From assembly GCA_003171235.1 (NCBI GenBank), contig PMYM01000101.1, positions 1 to 39,004 on the forward strand: a stretch of DNA of 39,004 nt, read 5' to 3'. Of this stretch, positions 32,100-39,004 are shown in pieces; position 1 is the stretch's first letter; the number at the start of each line of letters is the position of its first letter. The position numbers were made by a program, and so were the translations under genes. This DNA comes from Phycisphaerales bacterium. Lineage in GTDB: Bacteria; Planctomycetota; Phycisphaerae; SM23-33. The notes under the pieces are model-generated. The model had not been told where the DNA came from and made no database searches. It saw only the letters and a list, made by a program, of their open reading frames with translations.

Positions 32100-33512
32100 T
32101 CAACGCAGGCGGATGGATACGTATCGCAGCGTGTTGTCCGCATCGCCCAGCATGTCGATGGTCATGGATGGGGCTGACCCTCCCCGCGGGCCGGCGACGA
32201 AGAAGCTGCTCAGCGGCTTCTTCAAGGGCAGCTCGACCGGCTGGCCGAGCGATCCGTCCTGGTTGATCTCCACCAGGCGGTTCCGCCCGCCGGCGTAATA
32301 GACGACCAACAGCCTCTGGTCGGGCGTCACGTGGAAGCGGCCGCCCCGCGACACGTCGGGGCCCTTGGTCCCCTCGTCCCACTTCTGGATGGATTTTCGC
32401 ATCAGCACCTGGCCGTCGCGCAAGACGGCGTAGTTCAGAGATCGGCTCTGCTTGGCGTCGGGGAAGAACTCCTTCCGCAGAGCTTCGTCGATGGCCTGCT
32501 GGAACCACAGGATGTGCACCCGGCCATCCGGCCCAACCCACAAGTCGCAAGGGACGAGCGACCCGCCGGTCTTGTCCACGTTGGCCAGTTCGACCCAACT
32601 GTGGAACTTCCCGGCGACGATATCGTCGCTCCAGGTGTAGTACAACCGCCGGAAGGCGTAGTCCCATTCTTTGCCGGTAAGCTGCTTCTTGTAGTCCTTC
32701 CATGCCTTGTAGGGCTCCACGATGTCCGAGACGCCGCAGTAGTGCACAGCCCTGTCCTTGAGCTGCACCACCGGATAGCAGACCCGCAACGGTTGGGGCT
32801 TGTCGTACTCGGCGCCCATGGGAAAGTCGATTTCGCCTTGGGAGGCCCAGGCGCCGCTCTTGTCGTAGAAGGTCCAGTAGGTCTTGTCATATGCGATGCT
32901 GTAGAACAAGACGAACTCCTGCCGCCCAGCGTCGGCCACAAAGCTGCGGTAGGTGTGAGCGTGAAAGGCGAGGTCCTTGTTCCACTTGGGGGTCAGGGTC
33001 TTGTAAGCCGGCTGCGAGGCGGAGGCGTCGAACTGGAGCACCTGCGGCTGGGCCGGGCCATCAGACTGGTCCGGCTTGCAAGAATTGGGGTTGGTCGAGA
33101 GGAGAATCCGACCGTCGCCCAGGCATATCAGCGGGCACGGTTCGCGCTCGTGGGTGTCGCCGCCGTTGGCGAGTTCTTTCCAGCCGTCGGCGCCGCCCTG
33201 CAGGAGCATCCAGCGGACGTTGTTGAGGGGCTTGTAGTCCGGGAGCGTCCGGACGCCGCTGGCGAAAACACCCCGCTCCGTGCGGACGATGCATGTGTTT
33301 CCGTAACACCACATGGGCGTGGACCCGTTTTCGGCGAACTTGTAGGTGTAGACTTCCTGCTCCAGTTCGACAATCGGGCTGAAGGGCTTGGCCGAGGTGG
33401 ACGCCGGACTGCCAGCCGGAGTGGACGAGGGGCCTGCCGTCACCGACGTTGACGAGCCAACGGCCCACAGGAACAATCCTGCCACGGCCAGGAAAATCGC
33501 GAGCTTGTTCAT
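32100..33512 (-). CDS. Exported BNR/sialidase-like propeller protein
   Basis: A 470-residue exported protein. It has a signal peptide (MNKLAIFLAVAGLFLWAVGS) followed by a Ser/Thr/Pro-rich linker. The rest has the look of a six-bladed BNR-type beta-propeller: NTCIVRTERGVFASGVRTLP, PCPLICLGDGRILLSTNPNS, RVCYPVVQLKDRAVHYCGVS, PCDLWVGPDGRVHILWFQQA and GGRFHVTPDQRLLVVYYAGG. Similar planctomycete proteins are annotated as BNR repeat-containing or sialidase-like, but the arginine triad and Asp boxes of true sialidases are not evident, so a sugar-binding or non-catalytic role is equally possible. Start at ATG 33512 with AAAGGGAA upstream; the longer frame reaching 33710 only runs through repeat DNA. 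The gene is bracketed by 65-base inverted repeats. Confidence 0.72.
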   Translation of the reverse strand: MNKLAIFLAVAGLFLWAVGSSTSVTAGPSSTPAGSPASTSAKPFSPIVELEQEVYTYKFAENGSTPMWCYGNTCIVRTERGVFASGVRTLPDYKPLNNVRWMLLQGGADGWKELANGGDTHEREPCPLICLGDGRILLSTNPNSCKPDQSDGPAQPQVLQFDASASQPAYKTLTPKWNKDLAFHAHTYRSFVADAGRQEFVLFYSIAYDKTYWTFYDKSGAWASQGEIDFPMGAEYDKPQPLRVCYPVVQLKDRAVHYCGVSDIVEPYKAWKDYKKQLTGKEWDYAFRRLYYTWSDDIVAGKFHSWVELANVDKTGGSLVPCDLWVGPDGRVHILWFQQAIDEALRKEFFPDAKQSRSLNYAVLRDGQVLMRKSIQKWDEGTKGPDVSRGGRFHVTPDQRLLVVYYAGGRNRLVEINQDGSLGQPVELPLKKPLSSFFVAGPRGGSAPSMTIDMLGDADNTLRYVSIRLR

Positions 33513-33602
33513 TTGGTTCCCTTTCATCACAGTTTTCACAATTCCCTCAGCCCGCGGCTTATTGCCTGACATCCACCGGGATTTCCCATATTGCCCTTGG
33601 CC

Positions 33603-33667
33603 CGACCGTCGCAAGCCGCTATTCCTGATTATTCCTTGCTTGCATGATTCTGCAAGCTTTCTTCTGG
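33603..33667 (-). repeat. 65-base dispersed repeat, copy B
   Basis: The minus-strand sequence begins CCAGAAGAAAGCTTGCAG and ends GCGACGGTCG, matching copy A at 32016-32080 in opposite orientation. It touches the palindromic element at 33666-33738, so the two repeat families are joined here. Confidence 0.85.
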
Positions 33668-33738
33668 TAGCACAGGCGTCCCGCCTGTGGTCCAACTTGA
33701 TCGCTTTCACCCGACACAGCCGAGACGGCTGTGCTACC
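33666..33738. repeat. 73-base element built of two palindromes with terminal inverted repeats
   Basis: The ends GGTAGCACAG (33666-33675) and CTGTGCTACC (33729-33738) are perfect inverted repeats. Inside are two palindromic units, CACAGGCGTCCCGCCTGTG and CACAGCCGAGACGGCTGTG, separated by about 37 bases. The second has the same architecture as the GGCCGAGACGGCC repeats at 1648-1701 and 9293-9313. It resembles a REP/BIME-type intergenic element. Confidence 0.8.
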
Positions 33739-33759
33739 TGGCTGTCGCTGGGGCTGACT

Positions 33760-35313
33760 TTACTGCCGTCGGCGGCGCAGCCGGAACACGCCTATTGCCA
33801 GCAACGCAAACAGCAGGCCGGCGGCCGGCAGAATGATGTGGTAAGGAACCGTGGCCTCGCTCCGCGTCCCGCCCCCGGCCTGCCTGCGCAGGCAGGCGGG
33901 TGTTTCCGGCTGCTTGGGCAGATCGGCGGTGACGAGTTGTACGCCGCCCCAGTAGGCCGCCGCCGGCGACTTGTCGGCCGCCTCGTTGAGCAGTTCCACG
34001 CGAACGTCCTGCCCGGCATAGGGCGTAAGGTCGGCGATGACTGCCTGCCAGAGGTCCTGACTGGCCTGGCCAGGGCGGCTGACTTGGCTGGCGGCCTGGG
34101 TGGTGGTGCTCTCAAAACCGATGGTCTGCTGCAAGAGATTCTCGCCGTTGCCCCGGACGGTCAGCCGCCACCGCCCATTGGCCGGCCGGCCGACGGTCAG
34201 TTCCAGCGTGGTCTTCTTGTCTTTGGCGATGGAGAAGGTCGTCAGTAGTCGGCAGGGCGTGATCGCGTCCAGCGGGGCGGTGACAAAGACGTTCTTCCTG
34301 CCGAGCAGTTCATCCTTCAGCCCCGGCCCGCCTTCGGGGCCGCAATTGAGCAGGCGCCAATAGGGCTGGAACTTCTTGAACGGCTCGGCCAGCTTGGCGT
34401 CCATCGAGTTGGGCGGCGTATAGGCGATGGCCAGCAACTGCTCCTTGATGGGCCGGCTGGGCGGCGCGGGCTGCCCCCGGCGGTGCAGCATGAGGAACTC
34501 GTAGAACAGCTTGCTGGAGTAGAAATTGCCCCAGACGAAGTGGTCGCCGTTGGGAATCTCGGTGAGGATCACGTCGATGTTGTGCTCGCCCAGCAGCTTG
34601 GCCATCTTCCGCGAGCCGGCGGTGCAGTCCCCGTCGTTGGCGCCGCAGATCACCCATACGGTGACGCCGGAGACGGCCTTGACCATTTTGTCCGGCTGCA
34701 CTTCGACGCTGGAGATGGGGGCGATGCCGGCGAACACGCCCGGCCCGGCCAGGGCCACGTTCCAGGTGCCCGCCCCGCCCATGCTCAGCCCGGTGACGTA
34801 CACGCGATCGGCGTCTACCTGCCAGGTCCGCTTGGCGTGCTCGACCAGGCTGACCACGGCCTGGGGCAGGCCGGGGGCGTCCCATCGCAAACCCGGTGGT
34901 GACTGCGGGGCCAGCACTATGAACTCGGCCCAGTCGGCCAGGTCCTTGTTCCGCTTCAATTCGGCCGCCGGCCCGTGGACGTACAGGCCATCGTGATTGT
35001 CGCCGGCTTCGCCCGCCCCGTTGAGGAACACGACCATCGGGTAAGTCCGCCCGAGTTGGTAGCTCTTGGGCAGGTAAATGGCATAGGCCAGCCGGACGTT
35101 TCTGTTCTCCAGTCGGGTCTGGAAAAACAGGCGGTGATGGCCTGGTGCTTGCGGCTGGGCCGGCGCCGAGGCCGTGGCACTGGCGCCGGTTGTTCTCGTG
35201 GCAGTCTCGGCCGTCGCGGCCCCGGCGGCCGTGAGAACCGCCGCACACACTGCACACGCAGCGACGAGTGATCTTGTGACTGCTCTTGGCAAGTTCATTT
35301 CATTACGGTTCAC
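33760..35313 (-). CDS. Exported alpha/beta hydrolase (esterase-like) with C-terminal membrane anchor
   Basis: A 517-residue protein. A signal peptide (about 12-35) precedes an Ala/Thr/Pro-rich linker and an alpha/beta hydrolase domain of the PHB-depolymerase/feruloyl-esterase type (about 63-275). Visible are YPMVVFLNGAGEAGDN, the nucleophile elbow GLSMGGAG (Ser177), an acid in CGANDGDC (Asp227 or Asp229) and the histidine in NGDHFVWG (His258). About 350-460 looks like a beta-sandwich domain, and the end has one hydrophobic helix (LPAAGLLFALLAIGVF) followed by RLRRRRQ, a simple membrane or sorting anchor. The GTG start at 35313 has GAGGG about 9 bases upstream and lies 10 bases after the stop of the acyltransferase gene, so translation is coupled. 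A 20-base palindrome is inserted in frame near the C-terminus. Confidence 0.8.
   Translation of the reverse strand: MNRNEMNLPRAVTRSLVAACAVCAAVLTAAGAATAETATRTTGASATASAPAQPQAPGHHRLFFQTRLENRNVRLAYAIYLPKSYQLGRTYPMVVFLNGAGEAGDNHDGLYVHGPAAELKRNKDLADWAEFIVLAPQSPPGLRWDAPGLPQAVVSLVEHAKRTWQVDADRVYVTGLSMGGAGTWNVALAGPGVFAGIAPISSVEVQPDKMVKAVSGVTVWVICGANDGDCTAGSRKMAKLLGEHNIDVILTEIPNGDHFVWGNFYSSKLFYEFLMLHRRGQPAPPSRPIKEQLLAIAYTPPNSMDAKLAEPFKKFQPYWRLLNCGPEGGPGLKDELLGRKNVFVTAPLDAITPCRLLTTFSIAKDKKTTLELTVGRPANGRWRLTVRGNGENLLQQTIGFESTTTQAASQVSRPGQASQDLWQAVIADLTPYAGQDVRVELLNEAADKSPAAAYWGGVQLVTADLPKQPETPACLRRQAGGGTRSEATVPYHIILPAAGLLFALLAIGVFRLRRRRQ
33878..33897. repeat. Perfect palindrome inside the esterase gene
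   Basis: GCCTGCCTGCGCAGGCAGGC is a perfect 20-base palindrome within coding sequence, read in frame as part of the peptide PACLRRQAGG in the linker just before the C-terminal anchor. It resembles the intergenic repeats of this genome and probably inserted without breaking the frame. Confidence 0.75.
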
Positions 35314-35323
35314 AGGAGCACCC

Positions 35324-36475
35324 TCAGCCGACGATCTGGCGCAGGCCGGGAATGCGCCGAATAACGTAAGTCAGGGCTGTGCTGGCCAGGCCGATCAACA
35401 ATACCGTCGCCGGCAGGCCGATCCAGACGTTCGGCCGGTCGAAAACGCACTCTCGCAGAAGCGGAATATTGTAGTTGCTGTAGACATATATCCAGAGCGG
35501 CTCGCGGAACAGCGGGTGCACCAGGTAAATGCCCAGCGTCAGCGGGGCCAGCCACTTGAAAAGCCGCTGCATGCGGCTGGCCGGGGACATCCGCCCGAAC
35601 ACGTAAGCCAGGATGAACCAGGCGAAGATCGACATGCCCACCCGCAGCGGGCTGAGGAAGTCGTACAGCATCATGTCCAGAGAAGGATACGGCTGGGGCT
35701 TCACCTGCGACGATGGAATCAGCCAGCCCGTGCCTAAAGCCATTCCTGCCACGCAAAGAACAAATCCCGCGCAGCTCCAGGCCACTAGCTTCCTGGTCAC
35801 CGTGACCTCGCGCAGAACGTTGCCGGCCAGGTAGAACCCCAGGAACGGCCAGAGGATGACGAAGGCGCTGGGCTTGGTTCCCAGCCAGCAGGTGGCGATG
35901 GAGTTGGCCACGGCCAGGCCGAGGATGCCGATCACCATCTGCGCCCGCAGTCGCAGGCTGGCGTGGCGCACATAGACCCGCAGCATGGGCGTGATCAGGT
36001 ACAGCCCGCCCAAACGGATGACAAAGTGCAGGTGGACATAGGGTGCACCGGCCAAGAGGTCCTTCCAGATGCTGCCGGGCGTGTCCCAGCCGGTCGAGGC
36101 CCACTTGGTGTAGTAAACGGCGAAAAGCATGAAAAACGCCGACCAGAAGACCACGGCCACGCCCAGCCGGGACAGCCTGCGCCGGTAGAACTGCATGGGC
36201 GTCTGCTCGCGCGATGGGTCCAGGAGCAGCGCCCCGCTAAGCATGATGAAGATGGGCACGGCCCATCGGCCGGCAGCGTCGATGAAGTTGGCGATCCACC
36301 AATTCGGCCGGCCGACCGGGCCGGTGAACAGGAGCATGTCGCAGGTATGCACTACCAGCACTGCGGCCACGCCCAGCACGCGCATGGCGTCGCCGTAAGC
36401 CAGCCACCGGTCGGCCCTCGCTCGCGGCCCGCTGATCGCCGCGGCCGATGTGATTACCGATGGCTCGTTAGACAA
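35324..36475 (-). CDS. Acyltransferase 3 family membrane protein
   Basis: A 383-residue integral membrane protein with about ten hydrophobic helices, belonging to the acyltransferase-3 (AT3) family that O-acetylates or otherwise acylates cell-surface sugars using cytoplasmic acyl-CoA. Signatures: MRVLGVAAVLVVHTCDMLL (catalytic-type His in helix 1), WAVPIFIMLSGALLLDPSRE (the conserved P-x-F-x-x-x-S-G block) and FYRRRLSRLGVAVVFWS. C-terminal helices include LTLGIYLVHPLFREPLW. The start is TTG 36475, clearly supported by AGGAGG 5 bases upstream; no ATG lies in a better place. Its stop is 10 bases before the GTG of the esterase gene, suggesting that one gene adds and the other removes acyl groups, or that both act on the same surface polymer (inference). 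Confidence 0.88.
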   Translation of the reverse strand: MSNEPSVITSAAAISGPRARADRWLAYGDAMRVLGVAAVLVVHTCDMLLFTGPVGRPNWWIANFIDAAGRWAVPIFIMLSGALLLDPSREQTPMQFYRRRLSRLGVAVVFWSAFFMLFAVYYTKWASTGWDTPGSIWKDLLAGAPYVHLHFVIRLGGLYLITPMLRVYVRHASLRLRAQMVIGILGLAVANSIATCWLGTKPSAFVILWPFLGFYLAGNVLREVTVTRKLVAWSCAGFVLCVAGMALGTGWLIPSSQVKPQPYPSLDMMLYDFLSPLRVGMSIFAWFILAYVFGRMSPASRMQRLFKWLAPLTLGIYLVHPLFREPLWIYVYSNYNIPLLRECVFDRPNVWIGLPATVLLIGLASTALTYVIRRIPGLRQIVG

Positions 36476-36556
36476 GCTTCCTCCTCTTTGGCACTGGTTT
36501 GCAACCGGTGAATACGGCCCGCACGCACCGTGCTGCCCACGGAAACGGCTTTTCTC

Positions 36557-37648
36557 TCACCCGGCCGGTTTGGCGGTCGGACGCGTTGCAGGCTCGCTGC
36601 CCGGGGCCGGCCGCTTCTCGAACGTGCCGCGTATGCCGAGGGCATTATCGAGGGCCTTTCCGAACAGCATAGCCCTGGCCGAGGCGTCGTCTCGCAGGTA
36701 AGCCTCCCAAAAGGCTGTCGAACTGACCAGGATCAGCCGCTGGACCTCCCGATCGTGCTCGGCGGCCAGAAGCCGCACCTGGCCGGCGAAGGTCATGTGG
36801 TCGGCGCCGTCGAAAACCAGCAAGTAGTTGTCGGCCGCCGACATATGCTCGAATGGCCGACGGCGATCCTCGGGCTTGCTCATGCTGATGAGGCTGTAGT
36901 CTTGCGTGCCGGTCATGTGCAGGCAGGGAATCTTAATCGGGCCGTAAGTCTTGTCCAGTGCGGCCGAGTCGCCCTTGGCCAAGGGTGTGCTCATGGCGAT
37001 GGCGGCCTTGAGGCGCGAATCGCCCAGGCTGACCTGCCTGCCCAGCGGCCCGGTAAAGACCTGTCCGGCCGAGGCCAGGGCGGTGTATGCCCCGAAGGAA
37101 TGTCCGGCCACGCCGATCCTGTCCAGGTCAAGCCGCCCCTTGAGGCGCTGGTCGCTTTTGTTGAGCAGGGTCAGTTGGTCGATAGCGAAGCTGACATCCT
37201 TGGGACGGTTGATGGCGTTCTGCGGGTCGGCGACCATTTTGCGCAACTGTTCCAGGCGGTCGGGGCCGGCACGGAGGGCGTCGGCGTCGCTGCCCCGGTG
37301 GGTGATGTGCACCGAGACATAGCCGTGGCTGGCCCAGTGCCGGCCGAGGTAGCCGTAGCCCTCGCACGAGCTGCCCGCCCCATGTGAGAAGACGATCACC
37401 GGGAAGGGCCCCTGGCCGGTCTTTGGAAAGAAGACCCTGGCCGGCACGTCGCGGTCGCGGGCTTGGTCGCGCCAGTCGAAACTGACGCTATCGACGATAA
37501 ACGCCCCCGGCTGGCCGTATGCCCCTATGCCGCCCGGTTTGGTAGCAGGCTGACTGGCCGCGGCCGGCCCGACCGGCGACGCGGCAGCGGCACAGCCGGC
37601 ACACCCGGCAAGGCACGCCAGCACCGTCCTGATCATTCCGCTTCTCAT
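36557..37648 (-). CDS. Alpha/beta hydrolase of the dienelactone-hydrolase / PAF-acetylhydrolase type, exported
   Basis: A 363-residue protein with a Cys-containing signal segment (MIRTVLACLAGCAGCAAAAS) that could be a lipoprotein or ordinary export signal. The hydrolase domain shows PFPVIVFSHGAGSSCEGYGY (oxyanion region), the nucleophile elbow GHSFGAYTA (Ser184), the acid in TGTQDYS (Asp250) and the histidine in FDGADHMTF (His284), a complete Ser-Asp-His triad. The type is close to plasma PAF acetylhydrolase and dienelactone hydrolases; the physiological ester is unknown. The start is uncertain: ATG 37648 is given, but ATG 37636 (GAAGCGGA before it) is almost as likely. It lies 81 bases upstream of the acyltransferase/esterase pair, in the same direction, so all three may be co-transcribed. 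Confidence 0.8.
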   Translation of the reverse strand: MRSGMIRTVLACLAGCAGCAAAASPVGPAAASQPATKPGGIGAYGQPGAFIVDSVSFDWRDQARDRDVPARVFFPKTGQGPFPVIVFSHGAGSSCEGYGYLGRHWASHGYVSVHITHRGSDADALRAGPDRLEQLRKMVADPQNAINRPKDVSFAIDQLTLLNKSDQRLKGRLDLDRIGVAGHSFGAYTALASAGQVFTGPLGRQVSLGDSRLKAAIAMSTPLAKGDSAALDKTYGPIKIPCLHMTGTQDYSLISMSKPEDRRRPFEHMSAADNYLLVFDGADHMTFAGQVRLLAAEHDREVQRLILVSSTAFWEAYLRDDASARAMLFGKALDNALGIRGTFEKRPAPGSEPATRPTAKPAG

Positions 37649-37971
37649 AACGGCCGAATTGTACATTCGGACCGGGCTCTTGGCCAATGCCTGGAATGTA
37701 TGCCTTCCGTTAGCGGCTCAACAGACCGAACATGGCATCGGAGCCCGCGGCGCAAATTGGATGGGAGTAGACGCTCGATGCCCGGCCATGCGACCGGCTG
37801 CGCCGGCCGCAAGTTTTCTCTCCCGCCGTTGGCCCGCAAGCCGGGCGTATCTTAGGCTGCTCTTGAGAGCGGCGACAGCCCGACGGCTGAAGCCCTGGAT
37901 GTGCCCTCACTGACGCGGCCTGGCTCTAGGCCGCGCAGGCTTAGCCACGTGAGGCTAGGAGGAGGACATTA
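37649..37971. other. Divergent intergenic region
   Basis: About 320 bases between two divergent genes, with no supported coding frame. The right end contains the hairpin at 37915-37934 and a strong ribosome binding site (AGGAGGAGG) about 8 bases before the gene at 37972. Promoters for both directions should lie here, but I could not place them. Confidence 0.45.
37915..37934 (+). promoter_or_regulatory. Hairpin in the leader of the PEP-CTERM-like gene
   Basis: GCGGCCT and AGGCCGC form a perfect 7-base stem around the loop GGCTCT, about 37 bases before the start codon at 37972. There is no T-run, so an mRNA leader structure is more likely than a terminator. Function unknown. Confidence 0.35.
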
Positions 37972-38661
37972 ATGGCGCGTTGCACTGTCGTGGCGCTGGG
38001 AGTGCTGTTGGCAGCCAACCTGGCGGCCGGAAGCATCATTAGTTATCAAGGTTCGCTCAGCGGAAGCGGCCTGGGCGGCAGCGGGACCTGGATAGCCGAA
38101 AATCCCCAGTTCAGTTGGACCGTCACCGAGGAAGACAGCGGCCTGTGGCATTACCAGTACACCTTGAGCGTCAGCCACGGCGACATCAGCCACCTGATCC
38201 TGGAGACGCCCGGCGATTTCACCTCGCCTGACGTTATGAACCTCTCCGGGCCGGTAAGCAGTTGGGAACTGGGCACCTATTCCGCCACATCCAACGGCAA
38301 CAGCAACCCCGGCATGCCGGCGCCCATTCATGGCGTCAAGTTCAACATCTCCTCCGGCACCAGCGTCACCCTGGCGTTCGATTCGCCGTGGATGCCGACC
38401 TGGGGCGACTTCTATTCCAAGGGCGGCCAGACCGGCGGTGCGTGGAATGCCCTGTGGAACGCCGGCGTTACTACGCCCGACCCCGTCGGCAACCGCGACC
38501 TGCCCGGCTACGTGCCCGCCAGCGACGGTTCCTACATGTTCAAGATCCTGGTGCCGGGCACCCTCGCCGAGGGCGTGCTGCCCGGGCCGGCCACCGTATC
38601 CCTGATGATCATAGGCATGGCGGCCATGGCGTTTCGCCGGGTCCGCCGCTGGCCATCATAG
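37972..38661 (+). CDS. Secreted protein with variant PEP-CTERM tail
   Basis: A 229-residue exported protein: signal peptide MARCTVVALGVLLAANLAAG, a beta-rich Ser/Gly/Thr-rich body (for example WHYQYTLSVSHGDISHLILE and PAPIHGVKFNISSGTSV), and a C-terminal segment LPGPATVSLMIIGMAAMAF followed by RRVRR. The tail has the shape of a PEP-CTERM sorting signal, but the canonical Pro-Glu-Pro reads Pro-Gly-Pro. Such variants occur, so it is probably still an exosortase substrate. It is preceded by a strong Shine-Dalgarno (AGGAGGAGG). The body resembles other planctomycete PEP-CTERM proteins in general character only; no enzymatic motif is seen. Confidence 0.8.
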   Translation: MARCTVVALGVLLAANLAAGSIISYQGSLSGSGLGGSGTWIAENPQFSWTVTEEDSGLWHYQYTLSVSHGDISHLILETPGDFTSPDVMNLSGPVSSWELGTYSATSNGNSNPGMPAPIHGVKFNISSGTSVTLAFDSPWMPTWGDFYSKGGQTGGAWNALWNAGVTTPDPVGNRDLPGYVPASDGSYMFKILVPGTLAEGVLPGPATVSLMIIGMAAMAFRRVRRWPS

Positions 38662-39004
38662 CTCTTGGCAGATCGGAATCAGGCGCCGCCCGGCTATGCC
38701 GCCTGGCATGGCGGAGCGGCGAGAGATCGCAGGAACCGCAAAGCCTGGTCCTGGCCCCAGGGGCTGCCTGGGCCGCGAAAACGACCCGGCTTTTCCATAT
38801 TCGCCCCGGCACATTTGCCATCCGGGGGAACTCGGAATTATCTGCTGTTTTCCTGCTCCGCTCGAACGCAAAACCTGCCCCCTAAGGCATGTCTATTACA
38901 GAAGATATAGGCCGTAAGACTAGGGATACCCTTTAATGGCCGTATTTTCAGGCCCGTATCATGCTGAGAAAAGGCATTTTGTAACTGTCGTGCCACAGCG
39001 ATTA
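38662..39004. other. Non-coding right end of the window
   Basis: About 340 bases with no convincing gene. The last 120 bases become AT-rich and may carry a promoter for a gene beyond the window. At about 38860-38878 there is a short stretch (CTCGAACGC, two other bases, AACCTGC) matching part of tRNA-Arg; no tRNA fold is possible here. Confidence 0.4.

Noticed and set aside
33513..33710. N-terminal extension of the BNR-type protein to 33710
   Set aside because: The extension runs through repeat sequence and ends just before a good signal peptide with its own ribosome binding site at 33512.
1..39004. CRISPR array or phage structural genes
   Set aside because: No regularly spaced direct repeats with unique spacers and no capsid, tail or terminase-like proteins were seen on either strand.

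Overview
The window looks like GC-rich chromosomal DNA from a member of the Planctomycetota, most likely a Phycisphaerae-type lineage. This rests on content rather than a marker gene: a DUF1549/DUF1553 gene paired with a DUF1501 gene, two secreted proteins with PEP-CTERM-like tails, an SdrD_B-type adhesin with an LEPR-XLL-like N-terminus, two TadG-like pilus proteins, several secreted sugar- or ester-cleaving enzymes, and many short palindromic repeats between genes. No exosortase, rRNA or CRISPR array is visible. One tRNA gene is present (tRNA-Arg, anticodon TCT).

Layout. 0-9.2 kb is a surface-structure region: two paralogous TadG-like proteins point outward (81-1445 minus, 6338-7648 plus), the second followed by a PilX-like protein. 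Between them lie a truncated membrane-protein gene, a PEP-CTERM protein and an SdrD_B adhesin sharing a domain. 9.3-13.6 kb holds a GH20-like glycosidase, a six-helix membrane protein, tRNA-Arg with a perfect hairpin after it, the stump of a tyrosine integrase and a YncE-like beta-propeller. 13.9-19.2 kb is a tight three-gene operon (DUF1549/DUF1553, DUF1501, large secreted PPC-type protein).

19.3-27.1 kb is the most remarkable part. A RidA/chorismatase-like gene precedes a 1782-residue membrane non-ribosomal peptide synthetase of the Pls/PosA (epsilon-poly-lysine synthetase) type. It carries a remnant condensation domain in front and a complete-looking Sfp-type phosphopantetheinyl transferase fused at its C-terminus. 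Its adenylation pocket, read by eye, resembles lysine-activating domains. A SUMF1-fold lipoprotein-like gene starts 3 bases after its stop. I infer a self-activating, membrane-bound producer of a short or homopolymeric cationic peptide, but the product is unknown.

27.2-39 kb is a mixed set: a transposase stump, a 928-residue clan-A glycoside hydrolase, a B12-binding radical SAM protein, a BNR-type secreted protein bracketed by 65-base inverted repeats, a translationally coupled acyltransferase/esterase pair, a second alpha/beta hydrolase and a second PEP-CTERM-like protein. The secreted hydrolases suggest a polysaccharide-degrading, particle-associated lifestyle (inference). Gene starts were moved inward from the longest reading frames wherever a ribosome binding site and signal peptide supported it.
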